A stretch of 64,000 nt of DNA from Paracoccaceae bacterium (GCA_026419405.1 JANZZL010000121.1:1-64000), one strand, 5' to 3'. Counted from the stretch's first letter, positions 8,102-15,490 are shown. The notes: a model not told the origin generated them from the sequence alone. Translations and numbers: made by a program.

Positions 8102-8719
8102 ATGCCGAAGCTGTCGGCCGACAGGCCCTTCGTCCACCCCGGCTGCCAGATCGTGAACTCGACCTTCGGCGCCTTCTGCGAGGTGGGCGAGGGAAGCCGC
8201 GTGCTCAACTCGGACTTCGGCGATTACGCCTATTGCGACCGGATGGCGGACATCGCCAACACCACGGTGGGCAAGTTCGCCAACATCGCCGCGATGACGC
8301 GGATCGGGCCGACGGATCACCCCTGGACCCATGCCGCGCAGCATCATTTCCTCTACCGGTCGAGCTATTACTGGGACGACGCCGAGGACGATGCGGCGTT
8401 CTTCGCCGCCCGCGCCGCGCGGCGCACCGTGCTGGGGGCGGATTGCTGGATCGGCCATGGCGCGATCGTCAAGCCCGAGGTCACGCTGGGGATCGGCGCC
8501 GTGGTCGCCTCGGGCGCGGTGGTGACGAAGGACGTGGCCCCCTTCATGATCGTCGCGGGCTGCCCGGCCCGGCCGCTGCGCAGCCGGTTCCCGCAAGGCG
8601 TGATCGACCGGCTTCTGGCGCTGGCCTGGTGGGACTGGCCGCATGACCGGCTGCGGGCGGCCTTGCAGGATTTCCGCAGCCTCAGGGCCGAGGAATTCCT
8701 GGAGAGGCATCAGGGCTGA
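8102..8719 (+). CDS. Hexapeptide-repeat acetyltransferase of phosphonate loci
   Basis: A 205 aa left-handed beta-helix (LbH) acyltransferase of the xenobiotic/chloramphenicol acetyltransferase type; a version specific to phosphonate operons is known. Repeats of the form [LIV]GxxxX6 run through residues about 20-75 and 112-145, and the catalytic-type His occurs in the TDHPWTHAAQHHF and GHGAIVKP regions. It starts seven bases after phnE2, so it belongs to the uptake operon. Its last ten bases overlap the end of convergent phnF. It may acetylate aminoalkylphosphonates, the role PhnO plays in E. coli; phnO itself is absent. Substrate is inferred, not shown. Confidence 0.8.
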   Translation: MPKLSADRPFVHPGCQIVNSTFGAFCEVGEGSRVLNSDFGDYAYCDRMADIANTTVGKFANIAAMTRIGPTDHPWTHAAQHHFLYRSSYYWDDAEDDAAFFAARAARRTVLGADCWIGHGAIVKPEVTLGIGAVVASGAVVTKDVAPFMIVAGCPARPLRSRFPQGVIDRLLALAWWDWPHDRLRAALQDFRSLRAEEFLERHQG

Positions 8720-9426
8720 TCCGGACCGACGGTCAGGATCACGCGCTCGCCCGCGAACCAGGTCGTGCCCTGTTCCACCGGGCGCCCGTCGGCATCGACG
8801 TTCACCGCCTCCGACCGGAGCACCGGCGCGCCGGGCCTGAGCTGCAGCGCAAGCGCCAGGACCGGATCGGCCAGTTGCGCGCTCAGCCGCGTCTCGGCCC
8901 GGGTGTAGTCGGTCAGCCCGCAGGCCGCCAGCGCCCGGGTGATCGAGCCATCGGCGCCGATCGCCTCGGCCAGCCCCGGGAAGCGCGCGGCGGGAAACAG
9001 CGAGCGGAAGGCGGCAAGCGGCTGGCCATCGGCCAGCGACACGCCCTCGATCACCAGCACGGGGTCGCCCGGCCTGAGCCCGAGCGCCCGGGCCTCGCCG
9101 GCATCGCAGGGCCGGGTTTCGGACCGGGTGATCCGGCGCGAGGGCACCTGCCCTTCCGCGAGCACGTTCTGATGGAACCGCACCCGCTGTCCGAGCCGGT
9201 AGCGGGTGGGTCGGGTCGCCACGAAGACACCCGCGCCGCGGCGCGACCGGACCAGCCCCTCCTCGGCGAGCGACGCAAGCGCGTGGCGAACCGTATGCCG
9301 GTTGACCCCGAAGCGGGCAGCCAGCACCGCCTCGGTCGGCAGCCGGTCGCCCGGCCGGTAGTGCCCGCCCGCGATCTCGGCCCGGAGCGTCCCGGCAATC
9401 GCCTTCCAGATGGGGTCGCGCGGCAA
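8710..9426 (-). CDS. phnF: GntR/HutC-family regulator PhnF
   Basis: Transcription factor of 238 aa: N-terminal GntR winged helix (about 5-70, with LPTEAVLAARFGVNRHTVRHAL) and a C-terminal UTRA effector domain (about 85-235). The start is TTG at 9426, with GGGAGAG five bases upstream; the nearby ATG further upstream is out of frame. It is divergent from phnG, and the 118 bases between them hold a predicted promoter and a tandem TTGTATAG repeat, a likely operator. PhnF is usually a repressor of phosphonate genes relieved by a ligand. Confidence 0.92.
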   Translation of the reverse strand: MPRDPIWKAIAGTLRAEIAGGHYRPGDRLPTEAVLAARFGVNRHTVRHALASLAEEGLVRSRRGAGVFVATRPTRYRLGQRVRFHQNVLAEGQVPSRRITRSETRPCDAGEARALGLRPGDPVLVIEGVSLADGQPLAAFRSLFPAARFPGLAEAIGADGSITRALAACGLTDYTRAETRLSAQLADPVLALALQLRPGAPVLRSEAVNVDADGRPVEQGTTWFAGERVILTVGPDQP

Positions 9427-9463
9427 GAAGCTCTCCCGTCATCGAGAATTTACAAGAATCCGG

Positions 9464-9492
9464 TTGGTCCGGCGCGGGGTCTGGGATAGTAT
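9464..9492 (+). promoter_or_regulatory. Predicted sigma-70 promoter for phnG-N
   Basis: TTGGTC (9464-9469) and TAGTAT (9487-9492) are 17 bases apart. The start point would fall near 9499, inside the putative PhnF operator and about 45 bases before phnG. Confidence 0.5.
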
Positions 9493-9508
9493 TTGTATAG
9501 TTGTATAG
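9493..9508. promoter_or_regulatory. Candidate PhnF operator, tandem TTGTATAG
   Basis: TTGTATAG occurs twice, back to back (9493-9500 and 9501-9508), in the phnF-phnG gap and just downstream of the predicted -10. GTATA-centred half-sites are typical of HutC/PhnF-type GntR regulators. Binding here would block transcription of phnGHIJKLN. Confidence 0.55.
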
Positions 9509-9544
9509 ATGACTGGACAACCCCCTTCGCCTGTCGAGGACGCG

Positions 9545-9988
9545 ATGACCTCTCCCGCCCCGGAGGCCAGAAAGGCCTGGATCGCCACGCTGGCCAAGGC
9601 CCCGCCCGGCCGTCTGGCCGAGCTGATGCCGGAGCTTCCGCCGCATGACCTCCTGCGTGCGCCCGAGGTCGGGGCGGTCATGGTGCGCGGCCGGATCGGA
9701 GGCACGGGGGCGGCCTTCAACCTCGGCGAGATGACGGTCACGCGCTGTTCGGTGCGGCTGCCGTCCGGGCCGGTGGGTCATGCCTGGGTGCAGGGCCGCG
9801 ACAGGGCCCATGCCCGCCGCGCCGCGGTGATCGACGCGCTGATGCAGACCGAGGCCGCGCCGGACCTCGCGGCCCGCATCCTCGCGCCCCTGCGGGCCGA
9901 GGCCGAGGCCCGCCGTGCCGCCCGTGCCGCGAAGGCCGCCGGGACGAAGGTCGAATTCTTCACCATGGTGAGGGGAGAGGACCAATGA
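9545..9988 (+). CDS. phnG: C-P lyase subunit PhnG
   Basis: Core component of the PhnGHIJ carbon-phosphorus lyase complex, which couples a phosphonate to ATP and displaces adenine. The start is set at ATG 9545 because GAGGA lies four bases upstream and gives 147 aa, near the usual 150. An earlier in-frame ATG at 9509 sits on the operator repeat. The conserved motif GRIGGTGAAFNLGEMTVTRC and the G-[KR]-D-[KR]-H-A-type stretch (QGRDRAHARRAAVIDAL) are present. The stop overlaps the phnH start (ATGA). Confidence 0.95.
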   Translation: MTSPAPEARKAWIATLAKAPPGRLAELMPELPPHDLLRAPEVGAVMVRGRIGGTGAAFNLGEMTVTRCSVRLPSGPVGHAWVQGRDRAHARRAAVIDALMQTEAAPDLAARILAPLRAEAEARRAARAAKAAGTKVEFFTMVRGEDQ

Positions 9989-10554
9989 CCGCCCATGCCC
10001 TGCAAGGCGGCTTCGCCGAGGCCCCCGTCCAGTCCGCCCGTGCCTTCCGCGAGATCCTCGAGGCCATGGCGCGCCCCGGCACGATCCGCCGCGTCGCGGG
10101 GGCGGAACCGCCGTCGCCCCTCTCGGTCGCGGCGGGGGTGGCGCTTCTGACGCTCTGCGATCCGACGACCGGGCTGCACCTGGCGGGGGCGGCCGACTGC
10201 CCCGCGGTGCGCGACTGGGTGGCCTTCCACATCGGCGCGCCGCTGGTCGCGGCCGAGGTGGCGGATTTCGCGCTGGGCACCTGGGAGGCGTTGCAGCCCG
10301 TCAGCCGCTTCCGCATCGGCCAGCCGGACTATCCCGACCGGTCGGCCACGCTGATCGTCGAGAGTGAGCGGCTGGTCAACCACGGGCCTGCGCTCACCGG
10401 CCCGGGGATCGAGACCGCGACCTGGCTGAACCTGCCCGAGACGGCGGCCTTCCGCGCCAACCGGGCGCTGTTCCCGCTGGGTTTCGACTGCCTCTTCACC
10501 GCCGGCGACCGGATCGCCGGCCTGCCCCGGTCCACCCGCGTGGAGAAGATCTGA
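9985..10554 (+). CDS. phnH: C-P lyase subunit PhnH
   Basis: Subunit of the PhnGHIJ complex, 189 aa, with a fold related to PLP enzymes but not binding PLP. Typical family features are the start ALQGGFAEAPVQSARAFREILEAMARPGTI, quoted here only as its pattern of a Phe/Arg-rich helix followed by MARPG. The C-terminal GFDCLFTAGDRIAGLPRSTR is also present. It overlaps phnG by four bases and phnI by one base, so translation is coupled. Confidence 0.94.
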   Translation: MTAHALQGGFAEAPVQSARAFREILEAMARPGTIRRVAGAEPPSPLSVAAGVALLTLCDPTTGLHLAGAADCPAVRDWVAFHIGAPLVAAEVADFALGTWEALQPVSRFRIGQPDYPDRSATLIVESERLVNHGPALTGPGIETATWLNLPETAAFRANRALFPLGFDCLFTAGDRIAGLPRSTRVEKI

Positions 10555-11714
10555 TGTATGTCGCCGTCAAGGGTGGCGAACGCGCCATCGACAATGCGCA
10601 TGGGTGGCTGGCCGAGGAACGCCGGGGCGACCGCGCGGTGCCCGAACTGACCATCCCCCAGATCCGCGAGCAGATGACGCTGGCCGTCAATCGGGTGATG
10701 GCCGAAGGCTCGCTCTATGACCCCGACCTGGCGGCGCTCGCGATCAAGCAGGCCCGCGGCGACCTGATCGAGGCGATCTTCCTGATCCGCGCCTACCGCA
10801 CCACGCTGCCGCGCCTTGCCGGCTCGCGCCCGGTGGACACGGCCGCCATGGCGGTGGACCGGCGGATCAGCGCCACCTTCAAGGACCTGCCGGGCGGGCA
10901 GGTGCTGGGGCCGACCTTCGACTACACGCATCGCCTCTTGGACTTCGCGCTGATGGCCGAGGCTGAGCCCCCCACCCCCCTCCCCTCCCCACGAGGGGGA
11001 GGGGAGGTTCCCGGCGCGGCGGCCGGGCAAGAGGCGCCTCCCTCCCCCCTGGTGGAGGAGGGATGGGGAGGGGGGCCACCCCGCGTGCCCCATGTCACCG
11101 GCTTCCTGAACCGCGACGGGCTGATCGAGGCGGCGCCTTCCTCGGGCGCGACGCCCCCCGACCTCACGCGCGCGCCGATGGAACTGCCCGCCGACCGCGC
11201 CCTGCGGCTTCAGGCGCTGGCGCGGGGGGACGAGGGCTTCCTGCTCGGCCTCGCCTATTCCACCCAGCGCGGCTACGGCCGGACCCACGCCTTCGTCGGC
11301 GAGTTGCGCATCGGCCGGGTGGCGGTGGAGGTGGAGATCCCGGAGCTGGGGTTCGCGGTCGAGATCGGCGAGATCGAGCTGACCGAATGCGAGACGGTGA
11401 ACCAGTTCAAGGGCTCGAAGACCGAGCCGCCGCAGTTCACGCGCGGCTATGGCCTCGTCATGGGCCAGTCGGAACGCAAGGCCATCGCCATGAGCCTCGT
11501 GGACCGCGCCCTGCGCTGGCAGGACCTGGGCGAGGATTTCACCGGTGCCCCGGCGCAGGACGAGGAGTTCGTCCTGATGCACTGCGACAATATCCAGGCC
11601 ACGGGGTTCCTCGAACACATCAAGCTGCCGCACTATGTCGATTTCCAGGCGGAGCTGGAACTGGTCCGCCGCCTGCGGGCCGAGGCCGAGACGATGCCGG
11701 AGGCCGCGGAATGA
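10554..11714 (+). CDS. phnI: C-P lyase subunit PhnI carrying an in-frame repeat insertion
   Basis: Subunit of the C-P lyase core that carries the nucleosidase activity needed to form ribose-1-phosphonate triphosphate. It is 386 aa, and residues about 138-178 are encoded by palindromic repeat copy B (10967-11079). They read as Pro/Gly-rich sequence (PPTPLPSPRGGG, then SPLVEEGWGGGPP) with no resemblance to PhnI, while the flanking sequence (TFDYTHRLLDFALMAEAE, then HVTGFLNRDGLIE) is normal. The frame stays open throughout. Strongly conserved parts follow, including TRGYGLVMGQSERKAIAMSL and HCDNIQATGFLEHIKLPHYV. It overlaps phnJ by four bases. The insertion probably forms a surface loop, since the rest of the protein looks intact. 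Confidence 0.93.
   Translation: MYVAVKGGERAIDNAHGWLAEERRGDRAVPELTIPQIREQMTLAVNRVMAEGSLYDPDLAALAIKQARGDLIEAIFLIRAYRTTLPRLAGSRPVDTAAMAVDRRISATFKDLPGGQVLGPTFDYTHRLLDFALMAEAEPPTPLPSPRGGGEVPGAAAGQEAPPSPLVEEGWGGGPPRVPHVTGFLNRDGLIEAAPSSGATPPDLTRAPMELPADRALRLQALARGDEGFLLGLAYSTQRGYGRTHAFVGELRIGRVAVEVEIPELGFAVEIGEIELTECETVNQFKGSKTEPPQFTRGYGLVMGQSERKAIAMSLVDRALRWQDLGEDFTGAPAQDEEFVLMHCDNIQATGFLEHIKLPHYVDFQAELELVRRLRAEAETMPEAAE
10967..11079. repeat. GC-rich paired-palindrome repeat, copy B (inside phnI)
   Basis: The first palindrome has 11-bp arms CTCCCCTCCCC/GGGGAGGGGAG (10980-10990 and 10996-11006) with a five-base loop. The second, less perfect, lies at about 11038-11063 (CCTCCCTCC paired with GGAGGAGGG). 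Outer ends are CCCCCCACCCCCC and GGGGAGGGGGGCC. It has the same orientation as copy A. It lies wholly within the phnI frame and contains no stop in that frame. Confidence 0.85.
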
Positions 11715-12733
11715 CCGAACAGCTCGATGCCGGGGCCTACAACTTCGCCTATCTCGACGAACAGACCAAGCGGATGATCCGCCGGGCAATCCTGAAGGCG
11801 ATCGCGGTGCCCGGCTACCAGGTCCCCTTCGCCAGCCGCGAGATGCCGATGCCTTACGGCTGGGGCACGGGCGGGGTGCAGGTGACGGCGGCCTGCCTTG
11901 TCCCCGAGGACCGGCTGAAGGTCATCGACCAGGGCGCGGACGACACGACGAACGCGGTCTCGATCCGCCGGTTCTTCCAGCGCACCGCCGGGGTGGCCAC
12001 GACCGAGGCCACCGCCGAGGCAACCGTGATCCAGACCCGCCACCGCATCCCGGAAACCCCGCTGAAGGCCGGGCAGATCCTGGTCTATCAGGTGCCGATC
12101 CCCGAACCCCTGCGCTTCCTCGAACCGCGCGAGACCGAGACGCGGAAGATGCACGCGCTGGAGGAATACGGGCTGATGCATGTCAAGCTCTACGAGGACA
12201 TCGCCCGGCACGGGCAGATCGCGACCTCCTACGCCTATCCGGTCAGGGTCGAGGGGCGCTATGTGATGGACCCCTCGCCGATCCCAAAGTTCGACAACCC
12301 CAAGCTGGGCAACAACCCGGCGATCCAGCTCTTCGGCGCGGGGCGCGAGCAGCGGATCTATGCCCTGCCGCCCTGGAGCCGGGTCGAGAGCCTCGATTTC
12401 GACGACCATCCGTTCCGGCCCTCGAAGGCCCCGCATCGTTGCGACCTCTGCGGCGCCGGGCACAGCTATCTGGACGAGGTGATCACCGACGATGCAGGCG
12501 GGCGGATGTTCGTCTGTTCCGACACCGATTTCTGCGCCGGGCGGCGCGCCCGCGGCCACCGGGGGCGGCTCGCGGCCGAGGCGTCGGCCCCCCCACCCCA
12601 TCCCTCCCCCACGCGGGGGGAGGGAGGCGCCCCGAGCGACGGCCTCGCGCAGGGGGGCGCGGCTCTCGCCTCCCCTCCCCCTCGTGGGGAGGGGTTGGGG
12701 GCGGGGGGCGCGGGGCCGGAGGGCACGGCATGA
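11711..12733 (+). CDS. phnJ: C-P lyase radical SAM subunit PhnJ with a repeat-encoded tail
   Basis: Radical S-adenosylmethionine enzyme that cleaves the C-P bond. The Fe-S ligands are visible as C244-x2-C247-x21-C269, with Cys275 in FVCSDTDFC, the PhnJ pattern rather than the classical CxxxCxxC. The 340 aa product is longer than the usual 280-300 aa. Residues from about 292 to the end (SAPPPHPSPTRGEGG, then SPPPRGEGLG and so on) are encoded by palindromic repeat copy C (12585-12708). The tail follows all known functional residues, so activity is probably kept. It overlaps phnI and phnK by four bases each. Confidence 0.95.
   Translation: MTEQLDAGAYNFAYLDEQTKRMIRRAILKAIAVPGYQVPFASREMPMPYGWGTGGVQVTAACLVPEDRLKVIDQGADDTTNAVSIRRFFQRTAGVATTEATAEATVIQTRHRIPETPLKAGQILVYQVPIPEPLRFLEPRETETRKMHALEEYGLMHVKLYEDIARHGQIATSYAYPVRVEGRYVMDPSPIPKFDNPKLGNNPAIQLFGAGREQRIYALPPWSRVESLDFDDHPFRPSKAPHRCDLCGAGHSYLDEVITDDAGGRMFVCSDTDFCAGRRARGHRGRLAAEASAPPPHPSPTRGEGGAPSDGLAQGGAALASPPPRGEGLGAGGAGPEGTA
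12585..12708. repeat. GC-rich paired-palindrome repeat, copy C (3' end of phnJ, inverted)
   Basis: Palindromes have arms TCCCTCCCCC/GGGGGAGGGA (12601-12610 and 12616-12625) and CCCCTCCCC/GGGGAGGGG (12672-12680 and 12686-12694). The left half matches the reverse complement of the right half of copy A, so this copy is inverted relative to A and B. It encodes most of the C-terminal tail of PhnJ and ends just before the phnK ribosome binding site. Confidence 0.85.
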
Positions 12734-13515
12734 CCCTGATGGAGCGCATGGCCATGACCGACCAGCCGCTTCTGCGCGTCGAGGGGCTGACGAAACGCTA
12801 TGGCCAGAGGATCGGCTGTGCGGAGGTCTCCTTCGACCTCTACCCCGGCGAGGTGCTGGGGATCGTCGGCGAAAGCGGCTCGGGGAAGTCCACGCTGCTC
12901 TCCTGCCTCGCCGGCCACCAGCGCGCTGATCTGGGCCGCATCGTCTACGACGGGCGCGACGTGCTGGCGATGCCTGAGACCGAGCGCCGCCGGCTTTCCC
13001 GCACCGACTGGGCCTATGTCCACCAGAACCCGCGCGACGGGTTGCGCATGGGGGTCAGCGCCGGCGGCAATGTGGGCGAGCGCCTGATGGCCGTGGGCGC
13101 GCGGCATTATGGCGAGATCCGGGGCAAGGCGGCGGACTGGCTCGCCAGGGTCGAGATCGCGGCCGACCGGATCGACGACCGGCCCTCGGCCTTCTCGGGG
13201 GGCATGCAGCAGCGGTTGCAGATCGCGCGGAACCTGGTGACGGGGCCCAGGCTCGTGTTCATGGACGAGCCGACCGGGGGCCTCGACGTCAGCGTGCAGG
13301 CGCGGCTTCTGGACCTGCTGCGCGGGCTGGTGCGCGACCTCGGGCTATCCGTCATCATCGTCACCCACGACCTTGCGGTGGTGCGGCTTCTGGCGCATCG
13401 GCTGATGGTGATGAAATCGGGCCGGGTGGTGGAACAGGGCCTGACCGACCAGGTGCTGGACGACCCGCAGCACGCCTACACGCAGCTGCTCGTGTCTTCC
13501 GTCCTCCAGGTCTAG
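12730..13515 (+). CDS. phnK: C-P lyase ABC-type protein PhnK
   Basis: ABC ATPase that binds the PhnGHIJ core and is needed for turnover in vivo. It is a soluble partner rather than a transporter. Walker A GESGSGKST, signature FSGGMQQRLQIARNL and Walker B LVFMDEPTGGLD are present. The start at 12730 (261 aa) has GGAGGG six bases upstream and an ATGA overlap with phnJ; an internal ATG at 12754 would match the shortest family members and cannot be excluded. PhnL follows after four bases. Confidence 0.93.
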   Translation: MTLMERMAMTDQPLLRVEGLTKRYGQRIGCAEVSFDLYPGEVLGIVGESGSGKSTLLSCLAGHQRADLGRIVYDGRDVLAMPETERRRLSRTDWAYVHQNPRDGLRMGVSAGGNVGERLMAVGARHYGEIRGKAADWLARVEIAADRIDDRPSAFSGGMQQRLQIARNLVTGPRLVFMDEPTGGLDVSVQARLLDLLRGLVRDLGLSVIIVTHDLAVVRLLAHRLMVMKSGRVVEQGLTDQVLDDPQHAYTQLLVSSVLQV

Positions 13516-13519
13516 GCCC

Positions 13520-14203
13520 ATGATCCGCATCGAGAACCTGTCGAAGTCCTTCACCCTGCACAATCAGGGGGGCGCGGTGATCCCGGTGATGGCCGGCGCG
13601 GCGCTGACCGTGGGTCCCGGCGAATGCGTCGGCCTGACCGGCCCGTCGGGCGCGGGGAAATCCACGCTGATGCGGATGGTCCATGGCAACTACCTGGCCG
13701 CCGGGGGAAGCATCCGGGTGGGCGAGCTCGACGTGGCGACGGCCGAGCCGCGCCAGATCATCGCGCTGCGCCGGCAGGTGCTGGGCCATGTCAGCCAGTT
13801 CCTGCGCGTCGTCCCCCGCGTGCCGACGCTGGAGGTCGTGGCCGAGCCGCTCTTGGCGCTGGGGACCGACGCGGAGGAGGCGCGCGAGCGGGCGGCCGCC
13901 CTCCTGCGCCGGCTGAACATCCCCGAGCGGCTCTGGCCCTTGTCGCCCACCACCTTCTCGGGCGGCGAGCAGCAGCGGGTGAACATCGCGCGCGGCTTTG
14001 TGCACGCCTATCCGGCGCTGCTGCTGGACGAGCCGACCGCCAGCCTCGATGCCGCCAACCGCGAGGTGGTGCTGAACCTGATCGAGGAGGCCAAGGCGCG
14101 CGGCGCGGCGATCCTCGGCATCTTCCACGACGAGGCGGCGCGCGCCCGCGTCTGCGACCGGCTGGTGGACGTGACAGGCTTCACGCCGAAGGCCGCGGCA
14201 TGA
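13520..14203 (+). CDS. phnL: C-P lyase ABC-type protein PhnL
   Basis: Second soluble ABC protein of the pathway, 227 aa; it takes part with PhnGHI in making the ribose-phosphonate triphosphate intermediate or in complex turnover. It has Walker A GPSGAGKST, signature FSGGEQQRVNIARGF and Walker B ALLLDEPTASLDA. It starts four bases after phnK and overlaps phnN by four bases, so it lies in the same polycistron. Confidence 0.94.
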   Translation: MIRIENLSKSFTLHNQGGAVIPVMAGAALTVGPGECVGLTGPSGAGKSTLMRMVHGNYLAAGGSIRVGELDVATAEPRQIIALRRQVLGHVSQFLRVVPRVPTLEVVAEPLLALGTDAEEARERAAALLRRLNIPERLWPLSPTTFSGGEQQRVNIARGFVHAYPALLLDEPTASLDAANREVVLNLIEEAKARGAAILGIFHDEAARARVCDRLVDVTGFTPKAAA

Positions 14204-14724
14204 TCTTCGCGGTCGTGGGGCCATCGGGCGCGGGCAAGGACACGCTGATCCGGGGCGCGATCGCCGCGCGGCCCGACCTGCGGCTGGTGCGCCGCGTCAT
14301 CACCCGGCCCGCCGAGGCAGGGGGCGAGGATTTCGAGGGCGTCTCGGTGCCGGAGTTCGCCCTGCGCCGCGACCGGGGCGACTTCGCCCTCTGGTGGGAG
14401 GCGCATGGCCTGTCCTACGGCATCCCCCGGGCGCAGGTCGAAGGGCCGGGCGACGTGATCTTCAACGGCAGCCGCGCGGCGCTGCGCGAGGCGGTGCGGG
14501 TCATTCCCAAGCTGCGGGTGATCCTTGTCACGGCGCCCGATGCGGTGCTGGCCGCGCGGCTCGCGGCACGGGGGCGCGAGAGCGCGGCCGACATCCGCGC
14601 GCGGCTGGCGCGGGCGGCCTTCACCCTGCCGGAGGGGATCGTCGCCGAGACGGTGGTCAACGACGGGTCGGAGGCGGCAGGCATCGCCCGGCTGCTGGCC
14701 GCGCTTCAGCCGGCCAGGGCGTAG
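14200..14724 (+). CDS. phnN: Ribose 1,5-bisphosphate phosphokinase PhnN
   Basis: ATP-dependent kinase that makes PRPP from ribose 1,5-bisphosphate, the last step of ribose salvage in the C-P lyase route. It is 174 aa, related to guanylate kinase, with P-loop GPSGAGKDT and the RRVITRPA phosphate-binding segment. The start overlaps the phnL stop. The last 19 bases overlap the convergent 2H phosphoesterase gene (stop at 14706), so two transcripts meet within coding sequence. Confidence 0.93.
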   Translation: MIFAVVGPSGAGKDTLIRGAIAARPDLRLVRRVITRPAEAGGEDFEGVSVPEFALRRDRGDFALWWEAHGLSYGIPRAQVEGPGDVIFNGSRAALREAVRVIPKLRVILVTAPDAVLAARLAARGRESAADIRARLARAAFTLPEGIVAETVVNDGSEAAGIARLLAALQPARA

Positions 14725-15395
14725 CGGTCGAGCAGATGGAAATCGCCCGCCGCGTCCTCGCCGAACAGGCACAGGTCCTCGATCACGAAGGGCTGCGGCA
14801 GAACCGGCGCGAAATGCGCCTCCAGCGCCGCGGCGACCGGGGCGGCCTGATCCGGCGCAAGGCGGTCGGTCAGCGTCAGGTGGAAGCGGAACTCCTCCAT
14901 GACGTGAGGGTAGCCCCAGCGGTGCAGCAGCTCCCGCTGGCGCGGCGACAGGCCCTCGGGCCGGCGGCGGGCGATCTCGGCCGCGGTGAGGGGTGCGCGG
15001 AGCGCCTCCGTCGCTTCGACGACCGCGCGGGCGAGATCCGACAGCTCCGCCACGTCGCCCGCGGGAACCAGGGCGAGGAAGCCGTCGAGCAGCTCGAGCC
15101 TCAGGCCCTCGCAGCGCACCGGCGGCAGGCGTGCGGCGAGGCCCGCCACCACGGCTCGCGCGTCGCCGGGCGAGAGGCCTTCGGCCAGCCGGAAGGGCGC
15201 GCGGAGCGTGCCGTGGAAGCCGTAGCGGCGCGGGCCCGCGGTGAGGTCTGCGGCCGGCACGGGCAGGCCCGGAAGATCGGGCTGCGCCAGCACCCGGCCG
15301 GACGCGGCATCGCGGCCGAGCCACCGGGCGGCGCGATCGGCGAAGGCGCCGGGGCGCGGCGCGAAGTAGACGGCAAGCCGGACCGGAGGGGTCAT
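14706..15395 (-). CDS. 2H phosphoesterase-family protein of phosphonate loci (DUF1045)
   Basis: A 229 aa protein of the DUF1045 family, often found in phn operons. Two H-x-T motifs are present, His61-Gly-Thr63 (in YGFHGTLRAPF) and His172-Leu-Thr174 (in FRFHLTLTD), the active-site pair of 2H phosphodiesterases. These enzymes open small cyclic phosphates. No phnP is present, and PhnP normally opens the 5-phosphoribosyl 1,2-cyclic phosphate made by PhnJ, so this enzyme is a good candidate for that step. It is transcribed toward phnN, overlapping it by 19 bases, and is divergent from phnM (95-base gap). Confidence 0.85.
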   Translation of the reverse strand: MTPPVRLAVYFAPRPGAFADRAARWLGRDAASGRVLAQPDLPGLPVPAADLTAGPRRYGFHGTLRAPFRLAEGLSPGDARAVVAGLAARLPPVRCEGLRLELLDGFLALVPAGDVAELSDLARAVVEATEALRAPLTAAEIARRRPEGLSPRQRELLHRWGYPHVMEEFRFHLTLTDRLAPDQAAPVAAALEAHFAPVLPQPFVIEDLCLFGEDAAGDFHLLDRYALAG

Positions 15396-15418
15396 GCAGT
15401 GGCCGTTAGCGGGGCTTT

Positions 15419-15434
15419 GTCACGCAGGCGTGAC
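15419..15434. promoter_or_regulatory. 16-bp palindrome before phnM
   Basis: GTCACGC-AG-GCGTGAC has perfect 7-bp arms. It lies in the 95-base gap between the divergent 2H phosphoesterase gene and phnM. It could be an operator for either gene. TGTCA also occurs at 15442-15446, which is suggestive of, but does not establish, a Pho-box arrangement. Confidence 0.45.
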
Positions 15435-15490
15435 GGATCCGTGTCAGAAGACCCCGCCCCGCGGCGGGCGGCAAGGGAAAGACGATTCCG

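Noticed and set aside
9509-9544. Earlier ATG for phnG at 9509
   Set aside because: It sits on the second copy of the operator repeat, lacks a ribosome binding site and lengthens PhnG beyond the usual size; ATG 9545 with GAGGA is better.
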